Positions 52,101 through 62,049 of a stretch of 64,000 nucleotides of DNA are shown here, in pieces; within the stretch, counting starts at the first letter, position 1; each line of letters begins with the position of its first letter. The stretch is from Phycisphaerae bacterium (GTDB taxonomy: Bacteria; Planctomycetota; Phycisphaerae; Phycisphaerales; UBA1924). The translations under genes and the position numbers were made by a program. The stretch covers positions 1-64,000 of the forward strand of contig JAUILU010000001.1 of NCBI GenBank assembly GCA_030432905.1, in the 5' to 3' direction. Under the pieces are notes generated by a model that did not search any database, was not told the DNA's origin, and worked only from the letters and a program-made list of their open reading frames with translations.

Positions 52101-54230
52101 TTAGTCGAGCATGAAGTCCTCGCGAGCGCCCTCGTTGATCTTGTCGTCCAAGATCTCATCGACGCGCCACGCGGGGATGGTCTCGACATGCCCGTCGGCA
52201 AACCCGACGTTGATCTCGTTGTTCCCGTTGATGTACATGGCCCTGTCGATGACAAGCACGAGCGCCGGGTGGAACGAGTTCACATCCTCTTCGCCGAGCG
52301 AAGTGCGAATAACGATGTCCCCCCTGCCGTCGTAGGCGTTGGTCACCGGAGAGATCAGCATCTCTTCGGTGATGTAGCCGTCTTCGATGAGCACATCGAC
52401 GTTGTTCGGCACGGCGCCTTCGCCGTTGTTGGCGTAGATGATCATGCCCTGGACAACTCCGCGGACCTGCGAAGCGCCTTTGAGCTGCTGGGCCGACTCT
52501 CTGGCATTCCCGAGTGCGGGAAGGAGGATGCCGGCCTGCAAAGCGCCGATGCCGATCACGCCCTGCATGCCGCCGAGCTGGCCTGTGAATTCAGAGAGCT
52601 CGACGAGCACGGAGCCGTCGAGGCGTGTCATCGAGACGTAGTCGTCGCCGTCCCAGTAGGTCACCATGCCACGCGGGTTGATGCCTGAAACAAACGTGTC
52701 GTAAGCGGGCATCAGGATGCCCGCATCACGGCTCGGGTCGCTCGGCGAGCGGACTGCGTTCGACAGGCCAGAGAGCAAGAAGTTGACGCTGCTGTAGCCG
52801 GCCTTGGCGTAGCGTTCGCTGTCGCTGAACGCGAATGATGAGACCTCGTCGCCTTGCATGATGTCTAGAACAGAATTTGCAAACTTCGGATTGTCGAGAA
52901 CCGAGGTGCTGCTCTGATCAAGCTGGTGGATCGCAGCAGAAAGACCGAGCGGCGAGCAGGCAACGACAAGGTTCTCGCCGAGAATGGCCCAGCTTGGTTC
53001 GAAAGGAACAGGCAGGCCGGGAGTTACCAGCGAGTAGGCGTCGTGGCCGCCGCTGCTCCAGGTACGGATGCGGATGTAGCCGTTGGCCTGATCACCCGTG
53101 AATTCATTGAAGCGGTTGCGAAGGTTTGTGTGCGCCCGCAGTAGATCCGGGGAGTTACGGACTTCGCACAACAGAATCGACGAGAGCAGCCCACCACCGC
53201 CGGTCGAGTCGGCTTGGTAGTACATGAAGTGAGGCCCAATGTTCTCGAGGACATCGCCACGGATATCAAAGCCGAGCTCTTCTTCGATCTCTCCGAACGG
53301 ATCCTCGCCCGCCTCTTCCGCGGCTTTGTCGATCATGTCGAGCATGAAATCGAGTGAGAACGGGAAGCCCGTGGCCAGGGTCGCATCCTGAGGGATGCTG
53401 GCCATGTTGTCACGCTCGAATGTGATCGATGAATCGGATCCCAGCTTCGAGAGCCATTCTTTGGAGTCGTACATCCGCGAGGTGATGATCTGATGCTGTT
53501 CGTTGGTGCCATAGGCAAACTCAACGAGCGGCGCCTCGTCGATGGCCCACGAGTATTCCTCGATGAACTCGGCGAATTCGGGTTCTTCTTGAGAGATGAT
53601 CTGGCTGACGATCTGGCCCAGCTTCTGAAGATCGATCTGGCCCGACATCACCGGCGTGGTCCCGGCGGGCAAGCCGTAACTCATGACCTGCGTATCGGCG
53701 GCCGCGTCGGTGCCGAGCCTGAGCGACATTGTCGAACCGTCCCGGACCGAGTCGGCACGGATCTGCCCGACCGGGGAATCAACGAAGTAACCCTGCTCGT
53801 CCTGATCGACCGGGCCGCCGGTGCGTTTGGCGAAGTCCACGATGCGCTCAAGGAATTCCTGACCCGAGTTAGGCCCGACCGGTGTGTTCGAGATGGCGAA
53901 GGACATGCCCGGGGCTTGGTTCGACTGATCGATGCGGATGGCGGTTGCGCCGCTGAGCAGGTCCCAGACAAGTTCGATGGCTTCGCGAGCCTCCGCAGGG
54001 CCATCGAGTTCGCCCGGCAATTCCGCGAAACGCTCGCCGAGCATCATGAACGCGCTGTGAGCCGCGGCGTCCTTGCTGTGAGGCGTAACCCCGGCCATGC
54101 CCTCGCTGCGGATGTCCAGGATGACGGTGTCGCTCGGCTGATCTTGACCGAGCGCCGAGGCGGGCAGGATTGCTGAGCCGCTGAACAGAACCGTCGCGAG
54201 AATGCCTGCTTTGTAGCTGTGTGTCTGCAT
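52101..54230 (-). CDS. Large exported protein with H-X9-DG type C-terminus
   Basis: 709 residues from ATG 54230 with signal peptide (ending PASALGQ). The body shows no known catalytic motif; it has DUF3352-like-looking alternating strands and a long central region. The last 60 residues carry the planctomycete prepilin-associated H-X9-DG pattern (FHPALVLVIDRAMYINGNNE, NVGFADGHVETIPAWRVDEI). Such proteins usually form pilin-like or extracellular structures, yet this one lacks the N-terminal prepilin leader. It lies opposite and between hutH and hutU. Confidence 0.65.
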   Translation of the reverse strand: MQTHSYKAGILATVLFSGSAILPASALGQDQPSDTVILDIRSEGMAGVTPHSKDAAAHSAFMMLGERFAELPGELDGPAEAREAIELVWDLLSGATAIRIDQSNQAPGMSFAISNTPVGPNSGQEFLERIVDFAKRTGGPVDQDEQGYFVDSPVGQIRADSVRDGSTMSLRLGTDAAADTQVMSYGLPAGTTPVMSGQIDLQKLGQIVSQIISQEEPEFAEFIEEYSWAIDEAPLVEFAYGTNEQHQIITSRMYDSKEWLSKLGSDSSITFERDNMASIPQDATLATGFPFSLDFMLDMIDKAAEEAGEDPFGEIEEELGFDIRGDVLENIGPHFMYYQADSTGGGGLLSSILLCEVRNSPDLLRAHTNLRNRFNEFTGDQANGYIRIRTWSSGGHDAYSLVTPGLPVPFEPSWAILGENLVVACSPLGLSAAIHQLDQSSTSVLDNPKFANSVLDIMQGDEVSSFAFSDSERYAKAGYSSVNFLLSGLSNAVRSPSDPSRDAGILMPAYDTFVSGINPRGMVTYWDGDDYVSMTRLDGSVLVELSEFTGQLGGMQGVIGIGALQAGILLPALGNARESAQQLKGASQVRGVVQGMIIYANNGEGAVPNNVDVLIEDGYITEEMLISPVTNAYDGRGDIVIRTSLGEEDVNSFHPALVLVIDRAMYINGNNEINVGFADGHVETIPAWRVDEILDDKINEGAREDFMLD

Positions 54231-54371
54231 GGTAAGGATCTCCCCTGTGCCTGAAATCTGCCGAACTGTGCAAGGGTATGCACCAGCCCGTGCCCGTTGC
54301 ACCAGAAACACCGCCATTGGCACGAAATCCGAGTTGTGGCATAGGCTTCACTCAGAGACCGGAGCCAGCCA

Positions 54372-56120
54372 ATGACAACCACCTCAGCCTCAATCGGAAT
54401 CGATTTCACCAAGGGCGCCCGCACGGTGCGCTCGCCCCGCGGGTCTGCGATGACGTGCAAGTCGTGGCAGGCCGAGGCCGCGATGCGGATGCTCATGAAC
54501 AACCTCGATCCGGAGGTCGCCGAGCACCCGGACGCATTGGTTGTCTACGGCGGCCGGGGCCGGGCCGCGCGGTCGTGGGAAGCCTTCGATTCGATCGTTG
54601 AAACACTCAAACGACTCGACACCGACGAGACCCTGCTCGTTCAATCCGGCAAGCCCGTCGGCGTTGTCCGAACCCACGAAGACTCGCCCCGCGTCCTCAT
54701 CGCAAACAGCAACATCGTCCCCCACTGGGCGAGCCAGCAGCAGTTCGACGAGTACGAAGCAAAGGGCCTGATGATCTACGGCCAGATGACCGCGGGCTCG
54801 TGGATCTACATCGGCACGCAGGGCATCCTGCAGGGCACCTACGAGACCTTCGCCGAGTCAGGCCGAAAGGACTTCGGGGGCACACTCAAGGGGAAGCTTT
54901 GCGTCACCGGCGGCTGCGGCGGGATGGGCGGCGCTCAGCCTTTGGCAGTCACGCTCGCCGAGGGCACGTGCCTGATCGCCGATGTTGACCTGACTCGTCT
55001 GCAGCGCCGTAAGGACGACAACTATCTCGATGAGATCGTGGATGGGATCGATGCCGCGATCGATCGCGCGGTCGAGCTTGCGGGCATGAGTGAAGCGATC
55101 TCCGTCGGCGTGCACGCCAACTCGGTCGATCTGCTCGAGCGGATGCTCGAACGCAACATCACCCCCGACGTGCTGACCGACCAGACCTCGGCACACGATC
55201 CGCTTCAGGGCTACGTCCCCGTTGAGTACACATTCGACGAGGCCGCCGAGGCGCGTGTGAACGATCCGAAGGCGTACCAGGAGCTGAGCATCGCGTCGAT
55301 GACGAGGCACGTCCGTGCGATGGTCGAGTTGCAGAAACGCGGAGCGATCACGTTCGACTACGGCAACAACATCCGCCAGCGCGCGCTCGACAACGGCTTT
55401 GCTGACGCGTTCGCGTTCCCGGGCTTCGTGCCCGCGTACATCCGCGAACAGTTTTGCGTGGGCCGAGGCCCGTTCCGCTGGGTCGCTCTTTCGGGTGACC
55501 CGATCGACATCTTCAAGACCGATCACGCGCTGCTCAAGCTCTTCCCCGCCGACTCGGGCGAGTACGGCGAGCGGCTCCACCGCTGGATCCTCGGCTGTCA
55601 CCAGAACCCCGAGGCCCTGCTCGCAGGCGACTACGCCTCGTGCAAGCCGAGGTTCGGCTGGCAGGGCTTGCCCTCACGCATCTGCTGGTTCGGTCTCGGT
55701 GAGCGGGACAAAGCGGGGCTCATGTTCAACGAAATTGTCGCCTCTGGCGAATTGTCCGCGCCGGTCGTCATCGGGCGGGACCACCTCGACTGCGGCTCCG
55801 TCGCCAGCCCAAACCGAGAAACCGAGGGCATGATCGATGGCTCCGACGCGATCTCCGATTGGGCGCTCATCAACGCGATGGTGAATGTCGCTTCTGGCGC
55901 GAGCTGGGTCAGCCTCCATCACGGCGGGGGCGTGGGCATCGGGTTCAGCCAGCACGCCGGTCAGGTGATCGTCGCCGACGGGACCGAGGCCGCCGCCAAC
56001 AGGATCTCACGCGTGCTTAGCAACGACCCGATGATGGGCATCTTCCGCCATGCCGATGCGGGGTACGAGACCGCGAAGAAGTGCGCCGCCGATCAGAATG
56101 TCGATATCCCGATGCTCTGA
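54372..56120 (+). CDS. hutU: Urocanate hydratase
   Basis: 582 residues. The NAD-binding glycine motif [13 protein letters not shown], the Cys-containing [20 protein letters not shown] (near 415-430) and the C-terminal [13 protein letters not shown] are present. It hydrates urocanate to imidazolone propionate using bound NAD as electrophile. It is separated from hutH by the oppositely oriented exported protein; hutI and hutG are not in the window. Confidence 0.95.
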   Translation: MTTTSASIGIDFTKGARTVRSPRGSAMTCKSWQAEAAMRMLMNNLDPEVAEHPDALVVYGGRGRAARSWEAFDSIVETLKRLDTDETLLVQSGKPVGVVRTHEDSPRVLIANSNIVPHWASQQQFDEYEAKGLMIYGQMTAGSWIYIGTQGILQGTYETFAESGRKDFGGTLKGKLCVTGGCGGMGGAQPLAVTLAEGTCLIADVDLTRLQRRKDDNYLDEIVDGIDAAIDRAVELAGMSEAISVGVHANSVDLLERMLERNITPDVLTDQTSAHDPLQGYVPVEYTFDEAAEARVNDPKAYQELSIASMTRHVRAMVELQKRGAITFDYGNNIRQRALDNGFADAFAFPGFVPAYIREQFCVGRGPFRWVALSGDPIDIFKTDHALLKLFPADSGEYGERLHRWILGCHQNPEALLAGDYASCKPRFGWQGLPSRICWFGLGERDKAGLMFNEIVASGELSAPVVIGRDHLDCGSVASPNRETEGMIDGSDAISDWALINAMVNVASGASWVSLHHGGGVGIGFSQHAGQVIVADGTEAAANRISRVLSNDPMMGIFRHADAGYETAKKCAADQNVDIPML

Positions 56121-56132
56121 TAGTCTGTGCCG

Positions 56133-57680
56133 ATGCGTGCCTTTGTCTTTTCATTGTTGTCGGTGTGCTTGCTCACGATCACAGTCGGCTGCGCCGGTCC
56201 AAGCGAGTGGGTTCGCGTCGATGATCCGGCGCTTGGGCCTCCGAATCTCGAACGCGAGTTCCGTGGATTGTGGGTCGCGACCGTCGCCAACATCGATTGG
56301 CCGAGCGAACCGGGGCTGAGCGCCGATCAGCAGAAGGCAGAGGCGAGAGAGATCCTTGATCTCGCTGTCGGCTTGAAACTCAACACGATTGTCTTGCAAG
56401 TCCGCCCCGCTGCCGATGCGTTGTATGAATCGAAGCACGAGCCTTGGTCTGCGTTTCTCGCAGGTCAGCAGGGCGTGACGCCCGGTTACGATCCGCTCGA
56501 ATACTGGATCGATGAAGCACATGCGCGGGGTTTAGATCTGCACGCGTGGGTCAACCCGTTCCGCGCGTGGCATCCGAGCACGCCTGGAGAGCCTGATCCG
56601 GCGAGCGTTGCTGCGACTCAGCCGGACTTTCTCGTCAGGCACGGCGACTACTTCTGGATGGACCCGGGCAACGCCGAGGCACGCGAACGCTCACTCATGG
56701 TTCTGCGCGATATCGTCCGGCGCTACGACATCGACGGCTTGCACGTTGACGACTACTTCTACCCGTACCCCATCGAGGGTGAGCCGTTTGGTGATGAACG
56801 AAGCTTTAGCGAGTACACATCAAACGGCGGTTCATTGAATCGGAGCAATTGGCGCCGCTGGAACATCGATCAATTCGTTCGAGACATGTACGCGCAGACG
56901 AAACGTGTGAAACCAAACGTTCTTGTTGGTATCAGCCCATTCGGTATCTGGCGGCCGGGCCATCCTGAGCAGGTCGTCGGGTTCGATGCATACGAGGAAC
57001 TCGCAGCCGACGCCCGACGATGGCTGCGCGAGGGCTGGCTCGACTACGCCTCGCCGCAACTCTATTGGAAGATCGATTCGGAAGGGCAGCCATTCGAACC
57101 CTTGCTCGACTGGTGGACGGGGCAGAATTCCGCGAGCAGGCACGTCTGGCCCGGGCTCTACCTCACCCGCATCAAAGCCGACGACGGCTGGGCACCCGGT
57201 GACATCACCGACCAGATCAAGATTCTGCAATCTGACGAGGCAGCCGATGGCTTTGTGCTGTTCTCGGCGGTTGGCTTGGTTGAGGACCGCCAAGGGATCA
57301 ATGCTGAATTTGGGCGCGTTGTAGATTCGAGTGCCGCGGTGCCTGAATCACATTGGCTTCCGAATGCCCCGCTGCCAAAGCCATGGCTGCGAATCAAGAG
57401 AACAAACTGCGGCTACGCGGTGAGGTTCGCTCGGAGTCAGGTGAACAACTCAGTCCTCGGCTGGGTGCTCTGGACTCGTTACGGCGATCAGTGGTCATCG
57501 CGGTTTGTATCTCGTGATTCGAAGCAGATCCTTCTGCCCTTGTACGAAGCCGGCGAGCCGCTGCTCGCGATCGCGACCCAGTCATGGGCGGGCAGCGGTC
57601 GGTACAGTGAGCCGGTGTGCTTTCACCGGCTCATCCCGCCACCGGCGATCCCTTCGAGCGAGATCAACTCAGCTGAGTAA
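56133..57680 (+). CDS. GHL10/DUF187-family lipoprotein (predicted glycoside hydrolase-like)
   Basis: 515 residues from ATG 56133. Signal peptide with lipobox TVGC (Cys21). The family start EFRGLWVATVANIDWPS, LNTIVLQVRPAADALYESK, HAWVNPFRAWHP, the DGLHVDDYFYPYP and GISPFGIWRPGHPEQVVGFD motifs fit the YngK/GHL10 group, thought to act on peptidoglycan-like or other glycans; catalytic residues are not settled. Its end overlaps the end of the ROK kinase gene by 12 nt. It precedes the amino-sugar cluster. Confidence 0.85.
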   Translation: MRAFVFSLLSVCLLTITVGCAGPSEWVRVDDPALGPPNLEREFRGLWVATVANIDWPSEPGLSADQQKAEAREILDLAVGLKLNTIVLQVRPAADALYESKHEPWSAFLAGQQGVTPGYDPLEYWIDEAHARGLDLHAWVNPFRAWHPSTPGEPDPASVAATQPDFLVRHGDYFWMDPGNAEARERSLMVLRDIVRRYDIDGLHVDDYFYPYPIEGEPFGDERSFSEYTSNGGSLNRSNWRRWNIDQFVRDMYAQTKRVKPNVLVGISPFGIWRPGHPEQVVGFDAYEELAADARRWLREGWLDYASPQLYWKIDSEGQPFEPLLDWWTGQNSASRHVWPGLYLTRIKADDGWAPGDITDQIKILQSDEAADGFVLFSAVGLVEDRQGINAEFGRVVDSSAAVPESHWLPNAPLPKPWLRIKRTNCGYAVRFARSQVNNSVLGWVLWTRYGDQWSSRFVSRDSKQILLPLYEAGEPLLAIATQSWAGSGRYSEPVCFHRLIPPPAIPSSEINSAE

Positions 57681-58517
57681 AGCGAGTTTTGCTGCACCGC
57701 GAGCCGCGTGGTAGTCGTCAACGCCGAAGAGCAAACGAGCGTTCGGTCTGGCGAGCGAAGAGAGCCTGTCGTTGACATACTCGTCTAGAGCGGTGTCCCG
57801 GAGTCGGTGACCGAGCCCGCCGAGCAGCACGATGCTGTCGGGCCTGTACATGACGTGCACCATTCTGATCGCCCGTGCCAGCGCGCGCAGCGGCAAATGA
57901 TCGCGCTGGAGCCCGAGCAGAATAGAGTCGTCAGCATCGCCGAACCGCCTATGCAGGGCCGATGCTCCGATGTAGCCTTCCAGACTCCCCCGCCCGCCGT
58001 CCGGCCCGATCTGCGGGTCATCGTTTATTGACACATCAACCTGCCCGAGGTGCCCCGCACCGCCGTCGGTGTGTGCGATCGGCTCTCCGTCGTCAACCAC
58101 CGCCAGCCCTACGCCCGCGCCGATTGAGATGAATGCAACCCGGCCTGTCAGCGACAAAGCCTCGGTAGCGTCATTCGCCGCGGCGAAGGCGTCCGATGTT
58201 GTGATAAAGGGCGCATCGTCGACACCCGCCTCCGCGAGCAAATCACTGAACATAATCCCTTCAAGCCCAGGAACGTTCGCGGAGTACACGATGTGCGAGT
58301 GGTCATCCGAACGAACGCCCGGGATACACAGCCCAACACCCATGACCGACGACTCGTTCCCGAGCACTGCTGAAGTTAATGTCCGCAACCGTTCGATCAG
58401 CGTCGCGGCGTCTGGCCTGTTGTATGTTTCGCTCGATACCGATCGCAACTGTCGGTCGCCAGACCAAAGCACGGCCTTGATCCGCGTCCCGCCGATATCC
58501 AATCCGAGCCAAGCCAT
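57669..58517 (-). CDS. ROK-family sugar kinase
   Basis: 282 residues from ATG 58517. ATP-binding LGLDIGGTRIKAVLWS, the catalytic segment VDDAPFITTSDAFAAANDAT, the phosphate-binding VAFISIGAGVGLAVVDDGEP and the ROK signature region near GGAGHLGQV (a His with fewer Cys than the classic zinc motif) are visible. Candidates are N-acetylglucosamine or N-acetylmannosamine kinase. It diverges from the sugar isomerase-led operon across 67 nt, so both probably share a control region. Confidence 0.85.
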   Translation of the reverse strand: MAWLGLDIGGTRIKAVLWSGDRQLRSVSSETYNRPDAATLIERLRTLTSAVLGNESSVMGVGLCIPGVRSDDHSHIVYSANVPGLEGIMFSDLLAEAGVDDAPFITTSDAFAAANDATEALSLTGRVAFISIGAGVGLAVVDDGEPIAHTDGGAGHLGQVDVSINDDPQIGPDGGRGSLEGYIGASALHRRFGDADDSILLGLQRDHLPLRALARAIRMVHVMYRPDSIVLLGGLGHRLRDTALDEYVNDRLSSLARPNARLLFGVDDYHAARGAAKLALLS

Positions 58518-58584
58518 CGACACACCCTACAGCGGAATTGCCGTTACGATACACGCCGGCATAGTAGCTCCGGAGGGATTCTGA

Positions 58585-59418
58585 ATGCGAGTTGGTGTTT
58601 GTTCTTGGTCCCTGCAACCCGAATCGCCAGCCGACCTCGCCCGGCTCGTCACGTCCTGCGGCGTGCGTTCGGTTCAACTTGCACTCGACCCAATGCTCTC
58701 TGGCGCGTGGCGTGTAGATGAAACCCAAGATGTGCTCGCTCGAGCGGGCATCGAGGTCCTTTCCGCGATGGTTCAGACAGCGGGAGAAGACTACACCTCG
58801 CTGGAATCGATCCAAGAGACCGGCGGGCTCCGGCCTGATGCGCACTGGGACGCGAACTACGAGATGGCGCAACGGGCCGTCGAGTTGTGCGGCAAACTCG
58901 GCTGCGACCTGGTGACCTTCCACGCGGGGTTTATGCCGCACGATCGAAATCATCTCGACTACAGCAAACTTCTCGACCGGGTGGCTCGGTTCGTCGAGGT
59001 GTTCGTGGATGCGGGTATTAGTGTGGCCCTAGAAACGGGGCAGGAATCCGCCGAGACATTGAACGAGTTTCTGAGGCAGATCAATTCAAACCGCCTCGGA
59101 GTCAACTTCGATCCCGCGAACATGATTCTCTACGGCATGGGTGATCCGGTCGCAGAGCTCAAATCGCTCCACAGCCATGTCATGCAGATCCACCTCAAGG
59201 ATTCAAAGCCATCAGACGTGCCCGGCCTATGGGGGCAGGAGGTGCCGGTCGGTGAAGGGGCCGTCGATTGGGGTGCGTTCTTTGCCGTGGTATCAGAACA
59301 TGGCATTAGAGCCAACGTCATGATCGAGCGAGAGGCTGGCGATAGCCGGGTGGAAGACATCCGTGCGGGGCTGAGGTATTTGGAACCGAAGCTGCAGCGT
59401 GCCGGGGCTTTGGTATGA
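58585..59418 (+). CDS. Sugar phosphate isomerase/epimerase-like TIM barrel
   Basis: 277 residues; GGAGGG lies about 10 nt ahead. It has the xylose-isomerase-like AP-endonuclease-2 fold: VCSWSLQPESPADLARLVTS, metal ligands in ALETGQESAETL, NFDPANMILYG, HLKDSKPSDVP and NVMIEREAGD. Members isomerise or epimerise sugars or keto-sugars, often beside Gfo/Idh/MocA dehydrogenases, as here (ATGA overlap). Exact substrate unknown. Confidence 0.85.
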   Translation: MRVGVCSWSLQPESPADLARLVTSCGVRSVQLALDPMLSGAWRVDETQDVLARAGIEVLSAMVQTAGEDYTSLESIQETGGLRPDAHWDANYEMAQRAVELCGKLGCDLVTFHAGFMPHDRNHLDYSKLLDRVARFVEVFVDAGISVALETGQESAETLNEFLRQINSNRLGVNFDPANMILYGMGDPVAELKSLHSHVMQIHLKDSKPSDVPGLWGQEVPVGEGAVDWGAFFAVVSEHGIRANVMIEREAGDSRVEDIRAGLRYLEPKLQRAGALV

Positions 59419-60449
59419 ATGAAGTCCGGGTTGGCGTGATCGGTCTCGGTTTCATCGGCCAGACTCATGTGCGGGCGTACGAGTATGCCAAGCAGTCAGG
59501 CCTCCCGGTCCGGCTCTCGGCTGTGTGTGATCGGGATAAAGCAAGGCTGACCGGCGAAGCGAACGCCTCAGGAAACATTGGATCCGGCGACGGTAATCAG
59601 CTCTTTGATCCCGCCGAGGTCGAGACATACACCGACCCGATGCAACTGATCGAATCTGACTCATGCGATCTTGTCAGCATCTGCACGCACACAGCTACGC
59701 ATGTCGATTTCGCAATCGCAGCCATCAACGCCGGGAAGCACGTCCTCGTCGAGAAACCAGTCGCACAATCCGCCGGCGAGGTGGAACGATTGCTCCGTGT
59801 TGTCGAGTCGAACGCTGCCGCCGGTGTGCTCTGCATGCCCGCGATGTGCATGCGGTTCTGGCCCGCGTGGTCGTGGCTCAAGGACGCGATCAGCAGCGAG
59901 CGATACGGGCCGATCCGGTCCGCCTCGTTTGCGAGGCTTGGTTCAACGCCTGGATGGTCCGACGCGTTCTACAAAGACCAGTCCAGCTCCGGCGGTGCAC
60001 TGCTCGACCTGCACATCCACGACACCGACTTTGTCCATCACTGCTTCGGTGCACCGAAGTACGTCTTCAGCACGGGCGACGCGGATCACCTGACAACGTC
60101 GTACACGTTCGCAGATTTGCCTATTCACGTTACGGCCGAGGGCTGCTGGGACAGGGCCCCTGCTGCTCCTTACGTGATGCGGTTTACGGTGTGCTTCCGA
60201 AGTGCGACTGCGGTTTTCGATCTCAACGGCGAGAACCAACTCGTGGTTCACACAGACACCGGCACGGAACCGATCGAAGTCCCCAAGGCCAACGGCTGGG
60301 ACATGCAGTCGTGCGCGTTGATCAAGGCGATCCTTGCCGGTGAATCGAAGCCGCCCGTCACGGTCCGTGATGCGTACGAAGTCATGCAAACCATCGAGGC
60401 CGAGCGCCGATCACTCGTAGTCGGGCAGCCGGTTCAGCCGGGCAACTAG
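59415..60449 (+). CDS. Gfo/Idh/MocA-family oxidoreductase
   Basis: 344 residues, start overlapping the isomerase stop (ATGA). NAD(P)-binding VGVIGLGFIGQTHVRAY, the EKP motif in HVLVEKPVAQS and the C-domain GGALLDLHIHDTDFVHHCFG are present. It probably oxidises or reduces a sugar in the same pathway as its neighbours, possibly a 3-keto-glycoside route, which pairs these two families in many bacteria. The symporter starts 2 nt after it. Confidence 0.9.
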   Translation: MNEVRVGVIGLGFIGQTHVRAYEYAKQSGLPVRLSAVCDRDKARLTGEANASGNIGSGDGNQLFDPAEVETYTDPMQLIESDSCDLVSICTHTATHVDFAIAAINAGKHVLVEKPVAQSAGEVERLLRVVESNAAAGVLCMPAMCMRFWPAWSWLKDAISSERYGPIRSASFARLGSTPGWSDAFYKDQSSSGGALLDLHIHDTDFVHHCFGAPKYVFSTGDADHLTTSYTFADLPIHVTAEGCWDRAPAAPYVMRFTVCFRSATAVFDLNGENQLVVHTDTGTEPIEVPKANGWDMQSCALIKAILAGESKPPVTVRDAYEVMQTIEAERRSLVVGQPVQPGN

Positions 60450-60450
60450 C

Positions 60451-62049
60451 ATGGCTCTTCCCTCGGCACATCTGGCGGAATCCACGGGCTTCGGTGCTCT
60501 GGATTGGAGCGTACTCAGCGTCTATCTCGGCATCATCGTCGCCAGCGGCGTGTGGTTCTCTCGCAAGAAACAGCAGAGCACCGACGACTACTTCCGAGGC
60601 TCGGGCAAGCTGCCCGCGTGGGCGGTCGCGGTCTCGATCGTCGCGACAAGCCTGTCCGCGGCTACGTTCCTCGGCGTGCCAGAATCGAGCTACACAGGCG
60701 ATTTGACCTACATCATCACAAACCTCGGGATGATCATCGCGTCGGTCATCATCGCCTTCGTGTTCATCCCCGCGTTCTACCGCTACAAGGTCAGCTCAAT
60801 CTACGAGTACCTCGAACACCGGTTCAGCCCGGGCGCAAGCAAGGCGGCCAGCGGCGCGTTCCTTCTCGGAAGACTGCTTGCTAGTGGCGCGCGTTTGTAC
60901 CTAATCGCTATCCCGCTCACGATGATCCTGTTCGGCGCCGAGCGTGAACTCTCGCTTTCCACGATCGCTGTCTCGATCGCGGTTATCACCGCCGTCGGCA
61001 TCCTCTACACGCTCATCGGAGGGATCACAAGTGTTGTCTGGACCGACGTCGTGCAGTACGCGGTTCTTGTCGGCGCGGGCGCAACCGCGGTCGTGCTGAT
61101 CCTGTCAAGGCTGGATGCCCCGGCTGCCGAGGTTATGCAGGCGCTACAAACTGGAAACTCTGGCGAGTCCAAACTCAGGGTCGTCGATCTGAACACGGAC
61201 CTAAGCAAGGACTTTACGGTTTTAACAGCGATCTTCGGGTTCACGATCCTCGGGCTTGGTTCGTATGGGACAGACCAGGACCTCGCTCAGCGCATGCTCA
61301 CCTGCAAAGACGCCAAGGCCGGCGCACGGTCGGTCATCGGGGGCATCCTGCTCGGCATCCCGACCGTGCTGCTCTTTCTTGTCGTGGGTCTGGCTCTCTG
61401 GCTCTTCTACAACAGGCCAGAGCTTTTCGTAGACGGCGCATCGCCGGTGCCGGAAGACGACGCCCGCAAGGTGTTCCTCGTGTACATCATGTCCGAGATG
61501 CCCAGCGGCGTGACAGGGCTTATGGTCGCGGGGCTCTTCGCGGCGGGGCTGAGCAGCGTGAACTCCGCGATGAACGCGATGAGCGCCGCTTTTGTGACTG
61601 ACTTCTACAGGTCCGCGTTGCCGAACAAGTCACCCGAGCACTACGTCAGGGTTGGCAGGCTCGGTGTGATTGTCTTCGGCGTACTACTCGGGCTCTTTGC
61701 ACTGCTCTGCGTGGTTTGGCAGCAAGCCGACCGTGAGCACCAGCAGTCCAGCGAACTTCTGAACTTCGCGCTCGGCGTCATGGGTTTCGCTTACGCGGGC
61801 CTGGTTGCGGTCTTTCTGACTGCGCTTCTGACCAAACGCGGCAGCACACGGTCGGTGATTCTCTCTATCCTGACCGGCTTCGTGCTGATCTATCTGCTCC
61901 AGCCGACAACGTGGGCAAATGAGACGCGAGAACGGTTCGCGTTCCTCGACACGCTGCTGGATCTACATTTCACTTGGAAGCTGTGTATCGCTTCTGGCAT
62001 CTGCTTCGCAATCGCCTCTGCCCCGCGTGGGAAACGTGATGCGGATTGA
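60451..62049 (+). CDS. Sodium/solute symporter (SSS family)
   Basis: 532 residues with about 13-14 hydrophobic helices. SSS motifs include TDDYFRGSGKLPAWAVAVSI, YTLIGGITSVVWTDVVQYAV, LGLGSYGTDQDLAQRMLTCK and GLFAAGLSSVNSAMNAMSAA. Relatives import sugars, sialic acid or amino sugars with sodium. Its place between sugar-metabolism genes and a hexosaminidase argues for amino-sugar uptake. The hexosaminidase start lies inside its 3' end. Confidence 0.9.
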   Translation: MALPSAHLAESTGFGALDWSVLSVYLGIIVASGVWFSRKKQQSTDDYFRGSGKLPAWAVAVSIVATSLSAATFLGVPESSYTGDLTYIITNLGMIIASVIIAFVFIPAFYRYKVSSIYEYLEHRFSPGASKAASGAFLLGRLLASGARLYLIAIPLTMILFGAERELSLSTIAVSIAVITAVGILYTLIGGITSVVWTDVVQYAVLVGAGATAVVLILSRLDAPAAEVMQALQTGNSGESKLRVVDLNTDLSKDFTVLTAIFGFTILGLGSYGTDQDLAQRMLTCKDAKAGARSVIGGILLGIPTVLLFLVVGLALWLFYNRPELFVDGASPVPEDDARKVFLVYIMSEMPSGVTGLMVAGLFAAGLSSVNSAMNAMSAAFVTDFYRSALPNKSPEHYVRVGRLGVIVFGVLLGLFALLCVVWQQADREHQQSSELLNFALGVMGFAYAGLVAVFLTALLTKRGSTRSVILSILTGFVLIYLLQPTTWANETRERFAFLDTLLDLHFTWKLCIASGICFAIASAPRGKRDAD

